Assembly (NCBI GenBank): GCA_002433485.1
Contig: DJIF01000150.1
Span: forward strand, 1-64,000
DNA length: 64,000 nucleotides
Origin: Deltaproteobacteria bacterium UBA6601
GTDB lineage: Bacteria > Myxococcota_A > UBA796 > UBA9615
Reading direction: 5' to 3'
Under the pieces are notes generated by a model. It searched no databases. It had not been told where the DNA came from and worked only from the letters and a program-made list of their open reading frames with translations. Position 1 is the first letter of the stretch. Each line of letters begins with the position of its first letter. The position numbers and the translations under genes are program-made. Below are positions 1 through 8,813 of this stretch, piece by piece.

Positions 1-1
1 A

Positions 2-55
2 GACCCTGCGCCGGCCGAACAGCCCGCCTCAGCTGAAGAGCCCGCGCCGGAGTAG
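2..55 (+). CDS. C-terminal tail of a gene cut by the window edge
   Basis: An open frame enters from the left edge and ends at TAG. The 17 visible residues are an Ala/Pro/Glu-rich tail (DPAPAEQPASAEEPAPE). Such low-complexity tails are common at the ends of myxobacterial proteins, but no function can be assigned. It converges on the lipoprotein gene that follows, 37 bp away. Confidence 0.45.
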   Translation, partial: DPAPAEQPASAEEPAPE

Positions 56-92
56 GAGGTCGAAGCTGGGTCTGAGTCCAGACTCGGGCCGC

Positions 93-617
93 TTATTGAC
101 AGGCCTTGATGGCTTCATTGATTGGGGCTGCCCAGCGCCGAGCCAGCTGGGGCTGTTCCTGGTTGAGTTGGGTGCTGAAGCTGCTGATATCTGCCAGGGT
201 GCTGCGGTGCTGGGCAACAATGGCGAGGACCCGCTCGCGGTGGGCCGCTGGGTCGCCCTGGAAGCGTCGACCAGCGCAGGCCAGTTCGGCTGTGCAGAGT
301 GCCCAGCGCTTGTAGTTGAGTTGCTCCCGTTGCCATTGCTGCGCTTCGTCGACAGCGGGATAGTTGGGCCAGTCGCCGAGGCTCAGGCCCGCAGAGGGGA
401 ACTCATCATCGGCGCGGGCATTGATGGGTAGTCGCTCCCCAGTTTCCTGCTCATCGCCGCGGTCAAGGTCGGCTGTGGTGACCGGTGACTTCGTTTCGGC
501 ATGATCTGCTGATGGGGCGTTCCAGCAGGCACTGAGCGGACAGCAGCACAGCAGGGCAGTTAGCGCCAAACGCTGCGTTGCAGGCTGTAAGACCTGACCC
601 TTGGTGTTGCCGGACAT
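93..617 (-). CDS. Hypothetical lipoprotein
   Basis: This 174-residue protein has a lipoprotein signal: a short N-region, a hydrophobic core, then a lipobox ending LSAC (cysteine near residue 31). It should therefore be membrane-anchored in the periplasm or on the outer membrane. The mature part is acidic at first, then has a Trp/Gln-rich helical region with two more cysteines (CTAELAC) and no recognised domain. The frame is open 31 codons further upstream, but the ATG chosen here puts the signal peptide at the N-terminus. It is divergent from the Rieske-like gene, with a spacer of about 100 bp that must hold both promoters; I could not pick a convincing -35/-10 pair there. Confidence 0.7.
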   Translation of the reverse strand: MSGNTKGQVLQPATQRLALTALLCCCPLSACWNAPSADHAETKSPVTTADLDRGDEQETGERLPINARADDEFPSAGLSLGDWPNYPAVDEAQQWQREQLNYKRWALCTAELACAGRRFQGDPAAHRERVLAIVAQHRSTLADISSFSTQLNQEQPQLARRWAAPINEAIKACQ

Positions 618-716
618 GGGCACACCTTGACCGATGAAGGTCGACTCAAGCAAGCATGATGCGCCGATCTTTTCCTGCCCCCTTTGCCTCATGATCGATC
701 CGGGTAACATGCGCCC

Positions 717-1334
717 ATGACACGGTTTGGCATCCGAAGACGGATTAAAAAGTTGGCTCGCTCTTTTCTGGCAGGTGAGCCTGAGGCCTCAACGGCGGAA
801 CCTTTGGCTGCGGCAGATGCGGGGTTGCCGGCGAGCGAGGCAGTGGCCTCTGCTGCTGAGCGGCCTCCAGATTCGGCAGAGGCTGCTGGGGCTGCTGCTG
901 ACCCACAGCCGGAACCCGCAGATGCTCAGGAGCCGAGTGTTGCGCCTATAGCCCCATCGCAACCAGAACCGGATGTGCCAGAGACCGCTGCGGCTCCGCC
1001 GCCGGGACCCGGCGCCGGCACGATGTGGGTGCAGGTAAAGCGGATCCAGCCTGATCAGCTGGAAGACGGGACGATTCGCCGTATTGAGGTGTTTGGCAAT
1101 CGTATGGCTCTGGCTCGAGTCGAAGGCGAATTCTTCGTTCTCGAAGGCCGCACGCCAGGTGGGCCTGGCCAATTAGGTGATGGGGCCATGGAGGGGCATG
1201 TGGTGGTCTGTAACGTCACCGGCCTCGGCTTTGATGTCAGAGACGGTGTTTGTGTCAGCAATTCTGAGTTGGTGGCCAAAACCTTTGCCAGCCGGATCAA
1301 GAAGGACAGATTCTTCGTTCAGGTGGATGAATGA
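717..1334 (+). CDS. Rieske-like fold protein lacking most Fe-S ligands
   Basis: The first ~100 residues are a basic N-terminus (RRRIKKLARSF) followed by a low-complexity Ala/Pro/Glu linker. Residues ~103-205 match the NirD/Rieske ferredoxin pattern: a region where CPH is expected, then LGDGAMEGHVVVC, then GLGFDVRDG. A true Rieske domain binds [2Fe-2S] through CxH and CxxH. Here the first pair reads R145-T146-P147-G148 and the second reads C165-N-V-T-G, so only one cysteine survives. Cluster binding is therefore unlikely, and the fold may now serve as a structural or protein-binding module. There is no signal peptide. The stop overlaps the next start (ATGA), so translation is probably coupled to the poly-Asp lipoprotein. 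Confidence 0.7.
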   Translation: MTRFGIRRRIKKLARSFLAGEPEASTAEPLAAADAGLPASEAVASAAERPPDSAEAAGAAADPQPEPADAQEPSVAPIAPSQPEPDVPETAAAPPPGPGAGTMWVQVKRIQPDQLEDGTIRRIEVFGNRMALARVEGEFFVLEGRTPGGPGQLGDGAMEGHVVVCNVTGLGFDVRDGVCVSNSELVAKTFASRIKKDRFFVQVDE

Positions 1335-2719
1335 CAGCCCTGGCGAGGTTTGTCCTGGGTGCGGCCGGTCCGTCCCGCTGGTTGTTGCTGTTGTTGTTGC
1401 TTGGAGCCTTGGTCCTGGTCGCCTGCCCACCGAGCGCGGGCGACGATGACGATACGGTGGTACTTCCCGGTGATGACGATGATGATGATGATGACGACGA
1501 TGACGACACTGGTCCCACCGACGATGACGATGACTTCACCATTCCAGATGGCTTGCCGATCGGCGGTAACCTGCTGTGGCAGTCAAGTGACGGGGAAGTT
1601 CCTGCCGGTCATGTGCGGGTCTCGCTGTTTAAGTTGTCCTCTTTGAGTGGTGCACCTGCTGAACTCTACAGTGTCCTGGTTTCAGAAGAGGGCCTCAGTA
1701 GCGGCAACACGATCTTCACCTTTTATATAGAACAGGAACCACCGTCGGAGGACATCTCCGAGTGGAGTTCAGCGCAGGTACAAGCTGCCCTGATGGTTCC
1801 ATTTTCTTATGTGGATGAAGATCAGAGTGGCGGTTACGATGCGGGTGAGCTGGTGCTCGGCGCGGCCGATAAGCTTGTAGTGTTTATTGAAGAGCAGGTG
1901 CCGTTCCCGGCGGAGCTGTCTGGGTTGGGGGCTGGGCCTGGCTGGAACCTGTTAGACGGGTCGTACTTCAGTACTGGAGCGATGAACTTCGAACACGTTC
2001 CCGAAGGCAGCAACTCCAGCAATGGGCCGTCGATTCGCGCTGAGCTGCTGCCGAATATGGCGGGCAGCTTGCAGGTCCGTTCGGCTGCTGCTGTGCCCCT
2101 TGGTAGCGCGGTTGCGCTTCGTCACTTTAATGTCGGAAGCGGGGCCTTGGACCCAGGCCAGCAGCTATTCGCGACTCAGGTTCCAACTTCGTCATCGGGT
2201 CCGGGAGCACTGCTCAGTCTGAATGTGCAGGGCGTCCCTCCCGATGCCCATCTTGGCGTCTTGCCCTCAGCGGTGGCGGTCGTCGCTTCGAATAGCTCGG
2301 GGCAGGATCCGGGTGAAGAGGCCATGCTTGAACTCGAAGGTGCTCTGTATCGTGCAGTTGCCTGGTTTGATGACGGTGACGCTGAGTTTAGTGATGGTTC
2401 CTGCGACACTCTGCTGGCTGAAGATGGGGCACGGTCTGTTGTCTGGTTGGAGCCCTCTGCCCTTAATCTGGAGACTCTGTATTCGCTACAGCGCGCCGGA
2501 CAGGAGCTAGGCTGGTCTCTGTTTGATGAGCTGCTTTCCGCATGGAGGCCGCTGGCAGTAGGGGTTGATCTGAGCTTGCCGGCCGATGGCGATGATGATG
2601 ACTCAGCCGGGTCCGGGGACGACGATGATTCGGCGGCCCCCTGGCCGTCGATCCCAGCGGATTGTTTTGGGGACGACGATGATTCGGCTGGGCCGGATGA
2701 CCCTCCACCTGGTAGCTGA
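1331..2719 (+). CDS. Poly-aspartate lipoprotein, unknown function
   Basis: A 462-residue predicted lipoprotein: Leu-rich signal core, lipobox LVAC with the cysteine at residue 32, then acidic runs starting six residues after the cysteine (GDDDDT, then 12 consecutive Asp, then DDDDD). The C-terminus repeats the theme with three GDDDDSA(G) units. The middle ~330 residues look like a beta-rich secreted domain with no recognised catalytic motif; a YVDEDQSGGYDAGE segment resembles a calcium-binding loop. The same arrangement of cysteine followed by poly-Asp recurs in two other lipoproteins of this window. The start overlaps the stop of the Rieske-like gene, and the transglutaminase-like gene begins 4 bp downstream, so the three probably form one transcription unit. 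Confidence 0.85.
   Translation: MTALARFVLGAAGPSRWLLLLLLLGALVLVACPPSAGDDDDTVVLPGDDDDDDDDDDDDTGPTDDDDDFTIPDGLPIGGNLLWQSSDGEVPAGHVRVSLFKLSSLSGAPAELYSVLVSEEGLSSGNTIFTFYIEQEPPSEDISEWSSAQVQAALMVPFSYVDEDQSGGYDAGELVLGAADKLVVFIEEQVPFPAELSGLGAGPGWNLLDGSYFSTGAMNFEHVPEGSNSSNGPSIRAELLPNMAGSLQVRSAAAVPLGSAVALRHFNVGSGALDPGQQLFATQVPTSSSGPGALLSLNVQGVPPDAHLGVLPSAVAVVASNSSGQDPGEEAMLELEGALYRAVAWFDDGDAEFSDGSCDTLLAEDGARSVVWLEPSALNLETLYSLQRAGQELGWSLFDELLSAWRPLAVGVDLSLPADGDDDDSAGSGDDDDSAAPWPSIPADCFGDDDDSAGPDDPPPGS
1472..1507 (+). repeat. GAY codon run coding for 12 Asp
   Basis: Twelve consecutive GAT/GAC codons form a trinucleotide microsatellite inside the lipoprotein gene. Changes in repeat number would stay in frame and alter only tether length. 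Confidence 0.9.
2588..2697 (+). repeat. Three GDDDDSA(G) coding units
   Basis: Three imperfect copies of a GDDDDSA-coding unit sit at the 3' end of the lipoprotein gene. Two of them share an identical 20-nt stretch (starting at 2615 and 2669), which suggests recent duplication or recombination between copies. Confidence 0.75.
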
Positions 2720-2723
2720 GCTC

Positions 2724-4610
2724 ATGTCCTTGCTATTTCAGCACCCCTGGCGTGGACGCATGCTGTTCGCGTTGCTGGCGTCGTTGGTCTTATCTCTGTC
2801 GCCGGTGACCCTCCATGCGGGCAAGCGCACAGCTGTTGGGATCAAGGCGCCGCGGACGATGTTTTATGGGGCTCGTGAGCCTCAGGCTCACGAGCCACGC
2901 TTCAAGAACTTTGCGCAGCAGGTCCTGCTGGATGATGACGAGGTTATCGAGCGGCGGATCAGCTTTCTGTGGACGGCAGCTTCAGGCGCCAGCATGACGG
3001 AACTGCCATTAGCGGTCATCGATGCTGGACAGGGCGACGTCTGTGAGGCTGTTGACGGCGCGGAGTTTGGTGTGGAGCTGCGGCCCATGGCGGACGGCTT
3101 TGGCCATCTGGCGCGACCAGCACTGTGTCTTGCCGTGCCGGCGCCAGGCGAACTCGGTGACGGAGTCTTTGCTGGGGAGGTAGTGATCCGTCGCCCGCGA
3201 GTGGCTCGAATGGAAGACCGGTTTTCACTATGGATTCCCATTCAGCCGCTCAGGTTTGCCGCTGAAAACGTGAGCTTTGAGGTTCGTCGAGGACTCTCCG
3301 CTCCGGTTGTGGTGGAAACTGATCGGATGACCGTTCAGTTTGCTCGCAAGGCGCTGCCGGAGAATCGGGAGCGACAGTCCTTTGTGCTGGAAAGGGTGCG
3401 GCCTCTGCCGTTGGGCGAAGGGGTTCTCTCACTGGTCGACCGAGTTCCAGCGCTGCTGATTCGACCGTCGGTCAGCTGGGATGAGCTGGCCCTGGAACAC
3501 CGCTCCTGGTGGGCTGCCAGCGCTCGTCTTGAGGGAGCTGTGATTCCGCTTGCTGCGCGGGTCCTCGCTCAGCCCAATCCAGCGGCAGCCGTACGCGAGG
3601 CCATATCCATCGCACTGAGCGAGATCAGCCTGGACGACCTTCAGGGGGCCGGTGGAACCTGGTTGTTGCCGGCTCGCGCTTCTCGTACTGCGCAGCTCGG
3701 CTCAGGCACCAGTGCCTCCCGAGCGGCGCTGCTAATTGCTCTGCTGAGGGGGGCGGACATTCGGGCGACTCCGGTATTACTGAGTCGCTCTGGTAAGCGC
3801 ATGGGACCGAGCGCCCCTCTAGGCTTCCTGAATCAGGTCCTGGTCCTGATTCAAGGGGTTGATCTAGGCCTTGGTCGCAGCACCCTTTTTGTCGATCCAT
3901 CGCGGGGGCCGGAGTGGTTGGGAGCTCTCGATGAGTTGCTCCTGGGTCGCGATGCATTCCTTCTTAGCGGCGAAGGTGCGCGCTGGCTGCGAACTCCAGC
4001 GGATCCGCCCCGGCGCCACTGGACCCTCAATGTCCGCGAGACCACCGAAGGCCCCTTTGAAGTCCTGGTAGAAGCTCTTCTTGAGGGGGCCCCCGCCGCG
4101 CGAGTACGAAGCTGGCAGCTCGCCGGGGCTCGGGATGAGGACATGCCCTATCGTGATCTGGCCTGGCTCGGCGGCGCCTTTCGTGGATCGCTAGCGGTGC
4201 AAGTGAGTGAGCTTCCGGGGGGCCGGCTTGAGCTGCGGGCCAGTGGCCTTGTCGCCCGCGATCGCGCGCTACCCGGTGGCTTTCTGGCGGCGCCGCTTTT
4301 GCCCGAGGCTGCACCACCGGGCCCTTTCAACGCCGCCTGGCCCTATTCCCGAGACGCTCAAGTTTTCGATCTGGCAGCACTAGAGAGCTGGACTTTTGCC
4401 TCGCGTCGCCCGGGCGGCGCCATGCCTGAAGGAGTGCGCACGACGCCGTACTGGGAGGTCGATGCGCTGGGCCGGTGGTCGGGGCCCCTGTTCAAGCGTC
4501 GCAGTCGAATACGTTTTACTGGTAGGTCGTTGGCGCGCGACGCAACCATTGAAGTGGAACGGTTCCAGGAATTTGTCGCTGCGGCGTTGGGGGGGGTACG
4601 CGCTCCGTGA
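2724..4610 (+). CDS. Secreted transglutaminase-like protein, catalytic residues lost
   Basis: A 628-residue protein with a Sec signal peptide (core LFALLASLVLSLS, likely cleaved after LHA). It resembles the DUF3857/transglutaminase-like family: a beta-rich N-terminal half, a segment near residue 250 (RPSVSWDEL), then the core pattern around residue 325 where active enzymes have GDCxxxAALLxALLRAAGIPA. Here it reads SGTSASRAALLIALLRGADIRA, so the nucleophilic Cys is replaced. The expected His of FNH is Gln (LNQ, ~370), while the Asp of VDPSRG (~389) remains. It is probably a non-catalytic periplasmic scaffold or binding protein. The ATG 4 bp after the preceding stop was chosen because it places the signal peptide at the N-terminus; the frame is open much further upstream. 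Confidence 0.65.
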   Translation: MSLLFQHPWRGRMLFALLASLVLSLSPVTLHAGKRTAVGIKAPRTMFYGAREPQAHEPRFKNFAQQVLLDDDEVIERRISFLWTAASGASMTELPLAVIDAGQGDVCEAVDGAEFGVELRPMADGFGHLARPALCLAVPAPGELGDGVFAGEVVIRRPRVARMEDRFSLWIPIQPLRFAAENVSFEVRRGLSAPVVVETDRMTVQFARKALPENRERQSFVLERVRPLPLGEGVLSLVDRVPALLIRPSVSWDELALEHRSWWAASARLEGAVIPLAARVLAQPNPAAAVREAISIALSEISLDDLQGAGGTWLLPARASRTAQLGSGTSASRAALLIALLRGADIRATPVLLSRSGKRMGPSAPLGFLNQVLVLIQGVDLGLGRSTLFVDPSRGPEWLGALDELLLGRDAFLLSGEGARWLRTPADPPRRHWTLNVRETTEGPFEVLVEALLEGAPAARVRSWQLAGARDEDMPYRDLAWLGGAFRGSLAVQVSELPGGRLELRASGLVARDRALPGGFLAAPLLPEAAPPGPFNAAWPYSRDAQVFDLAALESWTFASRRPGGAMPEGVRTTPYWEVDALGRWSGPLFKRRSRIRFTGRSLARDATIEVERFQEFVAAALGGVRAP

Positions 4611-4645
4611 GCTGATCCTTCGTATAAGGTAACTTGGGGTAGTTG

Positions 4646-4667
4646 CCGCCCAGCCAGAGGTAGGCGG
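4646..4667 (+). promoter_or_regulatory. Leader hairpin ahead of a TTG start
   Basis: CCGCC and GGCGG arms enclose a 12-nt loop. The hairpin ends three bases before the GGTGGGG ribosome-binding site of the HEAT-repeat gene. The stem is short and all GC, so it may be chance in this high-GC DNA. Confidence 0.25.
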
Positions 4668-4685
4668 TCAGGTGGGGAACGTGCC

Positions 4686-6626
4686 TTGGATGCGAGCGAG
4701 CAGAATCAGGCGACCTTAGAAAAGGATCCGGGGGATGTCCGCCGGAACCTGGAAGGGGTCCAACGCGAAGTGGCTCAGATCCTCTACGATCTGGCTAAGA
4801 CCTCTCGTTCCTTTGGTTTTTATGCTCGCAACAACAAGGCGATCTCCAAGTTCCTCGATGACCTCTTTGAGACTCTAAGCGCTTTTCTTACGAACTCCGG
4901 GACCTTGTGGTTGGCGGTCGCCGGCGACCGCTTCCTCTATGAGGGGAAGGTCGTTTATTTCGACGCTGATCGTGAAGCAGGCCTGCCGTTCCGGCTGTAT
5001 CGGGACGGAGTTCGGATGTTGTCCATCGAGGTGGGCTTAAGCCGCGAGGAGATGGAGGACTTCCTCGAACTGTTGGCGCGACGCCCCAGCACCGGTCATG
5101 AAGCGGAAGAAGAGGACCTGGTGACGATGATGTGGCGTCGCTCCTTTGCTCATATCAAGTATCAGGCGGTGGAGGGCTTTACCCATGACCTGCACGCTGC
5201 AGGTGGTTTCGGTGAAGGTTCGGAACAGGGCGGGGGTAAAGGCGACTCTGGCCAGGCCCTGCCGCGCATGATGCAGCAGATCTCTGGGCGTAAGGAGATC
5301 GTCTCTAGCCGTGACAAGAACTTTGCTGAGAAGCAGCGCGGGCGGGTCGCCCGCTCTTTTGTCGACGACGAGGCCAACCAGTTGCTTGCTGAGGAGTTCG
5401 GCGGCGATGAGTTAGCTATGTCTTTTGAAGGACAGGGGGGTATGGCCTTTGCCGCCGGCCTCTGGCCAGGTTCCGCCCACTATCCATTGCCTCTTCGCGG
5501 TGGCTTGGCTGAGTTGGCTTTTGACCCCTTGAGTGATGAAGAGCGGCAGTCGATTCGCGACGAGCTTGACCACGAGACTCAGCTGGGTTTGCTGCACATG
5601 TTGGACTACTGCTTTCAGCTCTGTGTCCATGAACCCCGTTATTTTCAACCCGAAGACTTCAGTTCGCTGCTGACCCCTATTCGTCGCTACCTGGTGCGGC
5701 ACCGTGATCTTGAAACCTATCGTCGCCTGCTTCGCTACCTGCGGGGCATCGTTGAGGGTGAAGCCTATCCGCCAAAGTTGATGCAGGCTGCTGCTGAGAT
5801 GGTGAGGGAGTGCAGCAGCGGGGAATCTCTCACTTCGTTGGTCGCCGCTGCTGCCGGAGACAAGAACGGTGAGGCGCTGGTTTGGGACATTCTGCAGCAA
5901 TTGTTGCCGGATCTGGAGTCTGCCGATCTGCTGCGTCTGCTTGGTCATTCGATGAGCGCCCAGATGGCGACGGTGCTTGCAGGAACGCTGGTGAGACGCA
6001 CTCGTCGCGATCTCTCGCTCTACGAAGAGGCTATCGATAGCGATGATGTTGCGCTCATCTTTGCCGCGCTGCGCTGCCTGGATGTGTTGCGCACTCCTGC
6101 AGCTGCGAGTGTGGTTGAGCGGGCGGTGGACAACATTGATCCGGCCATTCGCCGTGCAGCGGTGAGAATCCTTGGCCGAGTTCCTATTACAGGCTCATCG
6201 GCTCGGGTGTTCTCGCGGTTGTTGCGGGATGATGACGCTGAGGTGGTGAACGAGACCCTTGCTTCGGTGGATCGTCAGGGCGATGCTCGCTTTGCTCCCC
6301 TGCTGTCAAGCTGGCTGGAGGAAGGGGCCTTTAAGGACTTGTCCCCTGAACTGCGGCTGCGGATAGTTCGACTGATGGCAGAGTTGGATGGCACCTATGC
6401 TGAGAACTTTCTCGGCGAGAAGCTGGAGTCCTCCCTAGGGCTGCTGTCTGGACTGGCGCGAAGCGGTGCTGGGGATTGGCGTCTGTTGGCTGCAGAGGGC
6501 CTTGCTGCGGTGGGCTCTGAGACTGCGCTGGCCCGCTTGCGGCTCGCCAGACCGAAGGGCAACGATGAGTTCAAGGAAGTCGTTGGCCGGTTGCTGGCCG
6601 AGATCAGGCGAGAGCGTGCGCAATGA
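4686..6626 (+). CDS. HEAT-repeat protein with sensor-like N-terminal module
   Basis: A soluble protein of 646 residues. Residues ~20-170 form a helical/mixed module with a pattern (YDLAKTSRSFGFYARNN..., then LWLAVAGDRFLYEGKVV, then GVRMLSIEVGLSREEMEDFLELL) that recurs in the next gene's product. A Gly/Ser/Lys linker follows, then at least four HEAT-like helical repeats (~430-640; for example DPAIRRAAVRILGRVP), which usually mediate protein-protein contacts. Translation appears to begin at TTG, preceded by GGTGGGG; no in-frame ATG lies near. The stop overlaps the next ATG by 4 nt, so it is made together with the HD-GYP protein, and the two plausibly act as one signalling complex (inference). 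Confidence 0.75.
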   Translation: MDASEQNQATLEKDPGDVRRNLEGVQREVAQILYDLAKTSRSFGFYARNNKAISKFLDDLFETLSAFLTNSGTLWLAVAGDRFLYEGKVVYFDADREAGLPFRLYRDGVRMLSIEVGLSREEMEDFLELLARRPSTGHEAEEEDLVTMMWRRSFAHIKYQAVEGFTHDLHAAGGFGEGSEQGGGKGDSGQALPRMMQQISGRKEIVSSRDKNFAEKQRGRVARSFVDDEANQLLAEEFGGDELAMSFEGQGGMAFAAGLWPGSAHYPLPLRGGLAELAFDPLSDEERQSIRDELDHETQLGLLHMLDYCFQLCVHEPRYFQPEDFSSLLTPIRRYLVRHRDLETYRRLLRYLRGIVEGEAYPPKLMQAAAEMVRECSSGESLTSLVAAAAGDKNGEALVWDILQQLLPDLESADLLRLLGHSMSAQMATVLAGTLVRRTRRDLSLYEEAIDSDDVALIFAALRCLDVLRTPAAASVVERAVDNIDPAIRRAAVRILGRVPITGSSARVFSRLLRDDDAEVVNETLASVDRQGDARFAPLLSSWLEEGAFKDLSPELRLRIVRLMAELDGTYAENFLGEKLESSLGLLSGLARSGAGDWRLLAAEGLAAVGSETALARLRLARPKGNDEFKEVVGRLLAEIRRERAQ

Positions 6627-8557
6627 GTGATGAGCGCAGTAGCGGCCTGTTGAGCCTCGGTGCAGAGGGCGAGCAGCCCATTATTGACCCGGTGGATAGC
6701 GAGCTACAGCAGCTGCGTGACCTGGGTCGTGACCTAGTCAACTATACGTTTATGTCGCTGCGCACGCTGTCGATGCACAGCACTGTCAATGCCGCAGTTC
6801 AACAGCCTCTTGAGCGGCTGTGGAAGACCCTGGACGGCTTGTCCAGGATGGTTCACAGCGTCCACCTGATTGCGGTTGAGGGTCAGATCTACCTGAACGA
6901 CCTGCGGATTCGGATGGAGACTTCTGCTTACGGCAATGTCAAGTATCTGGTGGGCATCCTGGATCGTCATGGCATCGGGGGAATCGGCTTTGAGCGGGTC
7001 TTGACCCAGGATGAGTTGATGGAGTTGTTGTTACTGCTGCTCAACTACAAGCCGCCGCCGCAACTTGCCGGAGAAGAAGGTGGCCCCCTGGCCGGTATTC
7101 GGCAGGGTCTCGATGAGTCGTCTCTGAGCGGGGTTCGTTTTGATCAGCCGTATTTCTACAAGGCCGGCGAGAGCGATCTTGGCGATCAACAAGAGGGTAG
7201 TGAGCAGGAGGAGGCGGCTCTCGCTTATGCCAAGGGAGTGCTAGCGGTTAAGGACTACTTCCGTGCGGTGGAGGCCGCCGAGGCTGCGAATCCGTTGCGG
7301 ATTCGCAAGATCGTCCACGACATGATCGATGTTGCCGATTCAGATGGTGATGAATTTCTTCGGCTCCATACCATTCATGGTGTCGAAGACAACTACTACA
7401 ATCACTGCGTGAATGTCTCCTCGTTGGCCGTTTCTCTTGGCCGCTACCTCGGCTTGACGCGAGTCGAACTCGCTGAGCTGGGAGCGGCGGCGATGTTTCA
7501 CGATGTGGGCTACGCGGTGGTTGAGCAGGACAGCCTGGATCGGGGCGAAGAGTTGAGTGAAGAGGACCGCCTTCGCCTGCATCCCATCTCTGGTTTCAAG
7601 TCGCTTCTGCGTCAAACGGAGTATGGGCCGGCTCTGATGCGTCGGCTGCTGGTCAATCTTGAGCACCATATGCACTTCAAGCGCCCTGGAGGCTTTCCCA
7701 ATCTGGGCAATAAGAGCCTATCGGTGTACACCCGCATCATTCAGGTCGCCGACCACTATGATGCGCTTGTTACTCCGGTCGAAGACGCACCTGGTCTGCT
7801 TCCGGTGAAGGCCCTGGATCGTATCGTTGCTGCCGCAGGCGAGCAGTTCGACCCCATCGTCGTCAAGGCATTGGTGCATGTCGTAGGCCGCTTTCCCTAT
7901 GGCTCGCTGGTGGAATTGAATACCGGTGAGGTGGGAGTGGTTACCTCCGGAGGCCGCAGTGATGAGGCCTTCAGTCAGCCGATTGTGACAGTGGTTCGCA
8001 ATGCTGACGGAACAGTCAGCGCTCCCAGGGAGGTGGATTTGTTTGAGAGTTCCGTCCTGCGTCGCCGGGTCAAGGAGGTCCTGGATCCCTTTGCTGAGGG
8101 GATCACTCCGCACGTGGTTCTGTTCAGTGAGCTTAAGGACATCCAGGAGGAGCGGGAGGAAGAGGGCGACACCGAGGAGTCTGAGACTACGGCACAGCAG
8201 GACACTGAAGCTGCTCGGCTGGCGGCATGGAATGAAGCCATTCTTCGTGGTGAAGACCCGGTCGCTGCGACTACCGGAAATGCCCTTCCGACCGTTCAGC
8301 CCGTCTCTGAAGTCGAGGCTTCAGAGTCTGTAGTAAGCGACGCTGGAGGAGCAGACATGGAGTCCTGGGATGAGGATGAACGAGCCTCCCCGCGCGCTTC
8401 TGGTCGAGTCAGTGAGGAGATGATCAGTCCAGAAGAAGAGGCCCGTCGCAAGGCAGCCTGGCAACAAGCGATGGCGGACGCATTCACCAGTGGCGGCGAG
8501 GAAGCAGTGGCTCGGGTAGCCCAGCAGGACTGGCGTGATTTTGGCGGGAACAGCTGA
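6623..8557 (+). CDS. HD-GYP-type phosphohydrolase with sensor-like N-terminus
   Basis: A 644-residue soluble protein. The N-terminal ~170 residues share their layout with the preceding HEAT protein (YTFMSLRTLSMHSTVNAA, IAVEGQIYLNDLRIR, GIGGIGFERVLTQDELMELL). A HD-GYP-like domain occupies ~230-440: H293-D294 in FHDVGYAV, HPISG, then EHHMHFKRPGGFPNLG in place of the canonical HHExxDGxGYP, then QVADHYDAL. HD-GYP proteins hydrolyse cyclic di-GMP. The HD metal pair is kept, but HHE has become HHM and GYP has become GFP, so activity is uncertain. The C-terminal ~200 residues are acidic and Glu/Ala-rich with two similar helical pieces (ARLAAWNEAILRGEDPVA and ARRKAAWQQAMADAFTSGGE), perhaps a docking site. 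Confidence 0.8.
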   Translation: MSDERSSGLLSLGAEGEQPIIDPVDSELQQLRDLGRDLVNYTFMSLRTLSMHSTVNAAVQQPLERLWKTLDGLSRMVHSVHLIAVEGQIYLNDLRIRMETSAYGNVKYLVGILDRHGIGGIGFERVLTQDELMELLLLLLNYKPPPQLAGEEGGPLAGIRQGLDESSLSGVRFDQPYFYKAGESDLGDQQEGSEQEEAALAYAKGVLAVKDYFRAVEAAEAANPLRIRKIVHDMIDVADSDGDEFLRLHTIHGVEDNYYNHCVNVSSLAVSLGRYLGLTRVELAELGAAAMFHDVGYAVVEQDSLDRGEELSEEDRLRLHPISGFKSLLRQTEYGPALMRRLLVNLEHHMHFKRPGGFPNLGNKSLSVYTRIIQVADHYDALVTPVEDAPGLLPVKALDRIVAAAGEQFDPIVVKALVHVVGRFPYGSLVELNTGEVGVVTSGGRSDEAFSQPIVTVVRNADGTVSAPREVDLFESSVLRRRVKEVLDPFAEGITPHVVLFSELKDIQEEREEEGDTEESETTAQQDTEAARLAAWNEAILRGEDPVAATTGNALPTVQPVSEVEASESVVSDAGGADMESWDEDERASPRASGRVSEEMISPEEEARRKAAWQQAMADAFTSGGEEAVARVAQQDWRDFGGNS

Positions 8558-8564
8558 GCAGCCG

Positions 8565-8589
8565 GGGGTCTTGCAGTGCCCACTACCCC
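8565..8589 (+). terminator. Possible terminator after the HD-GYP gene
   Basis: GGGGT and ACCCC arms, separated by a 15-nt loop, are followed by TTTCC. It lies 8 bp after the stop codon in a 256-bp spacer. The stem is short and the T-run weak. The rest of the spacer has two TAGAAT boxes (8709, 8775) that could be -10 elements, but neither has a good -35. Confidence 0.3.
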
Positions 8590-8813
8590 TTTCCTCAGCA
8601 GCGGTCCACAGTGCTGGCTCAGTCCACACCAGGGAGCCTCAAGTCTCGATTCATGGCAACCTGCTGCGAGAGCCTGCCGGACAGCGCCCTCAGAATCGGT
8701 CGCTTGGGTAGAATCCTGACCAGTGGCCATCAGGCTCGGGTCCTTTGTCATCGGGTCGAGGCGCTGTTGCCGAGTAGAATCATTACAGCAACCTCTTGGC
8801 TGGAGTTCAGTCT

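Noticed and set aside
618..710. N-terminal extension of the first lipoprotein gene
   Set aside because: It would bury the signal peptide 31 residues in; the internal ATG gives a normal lipoprotein start.
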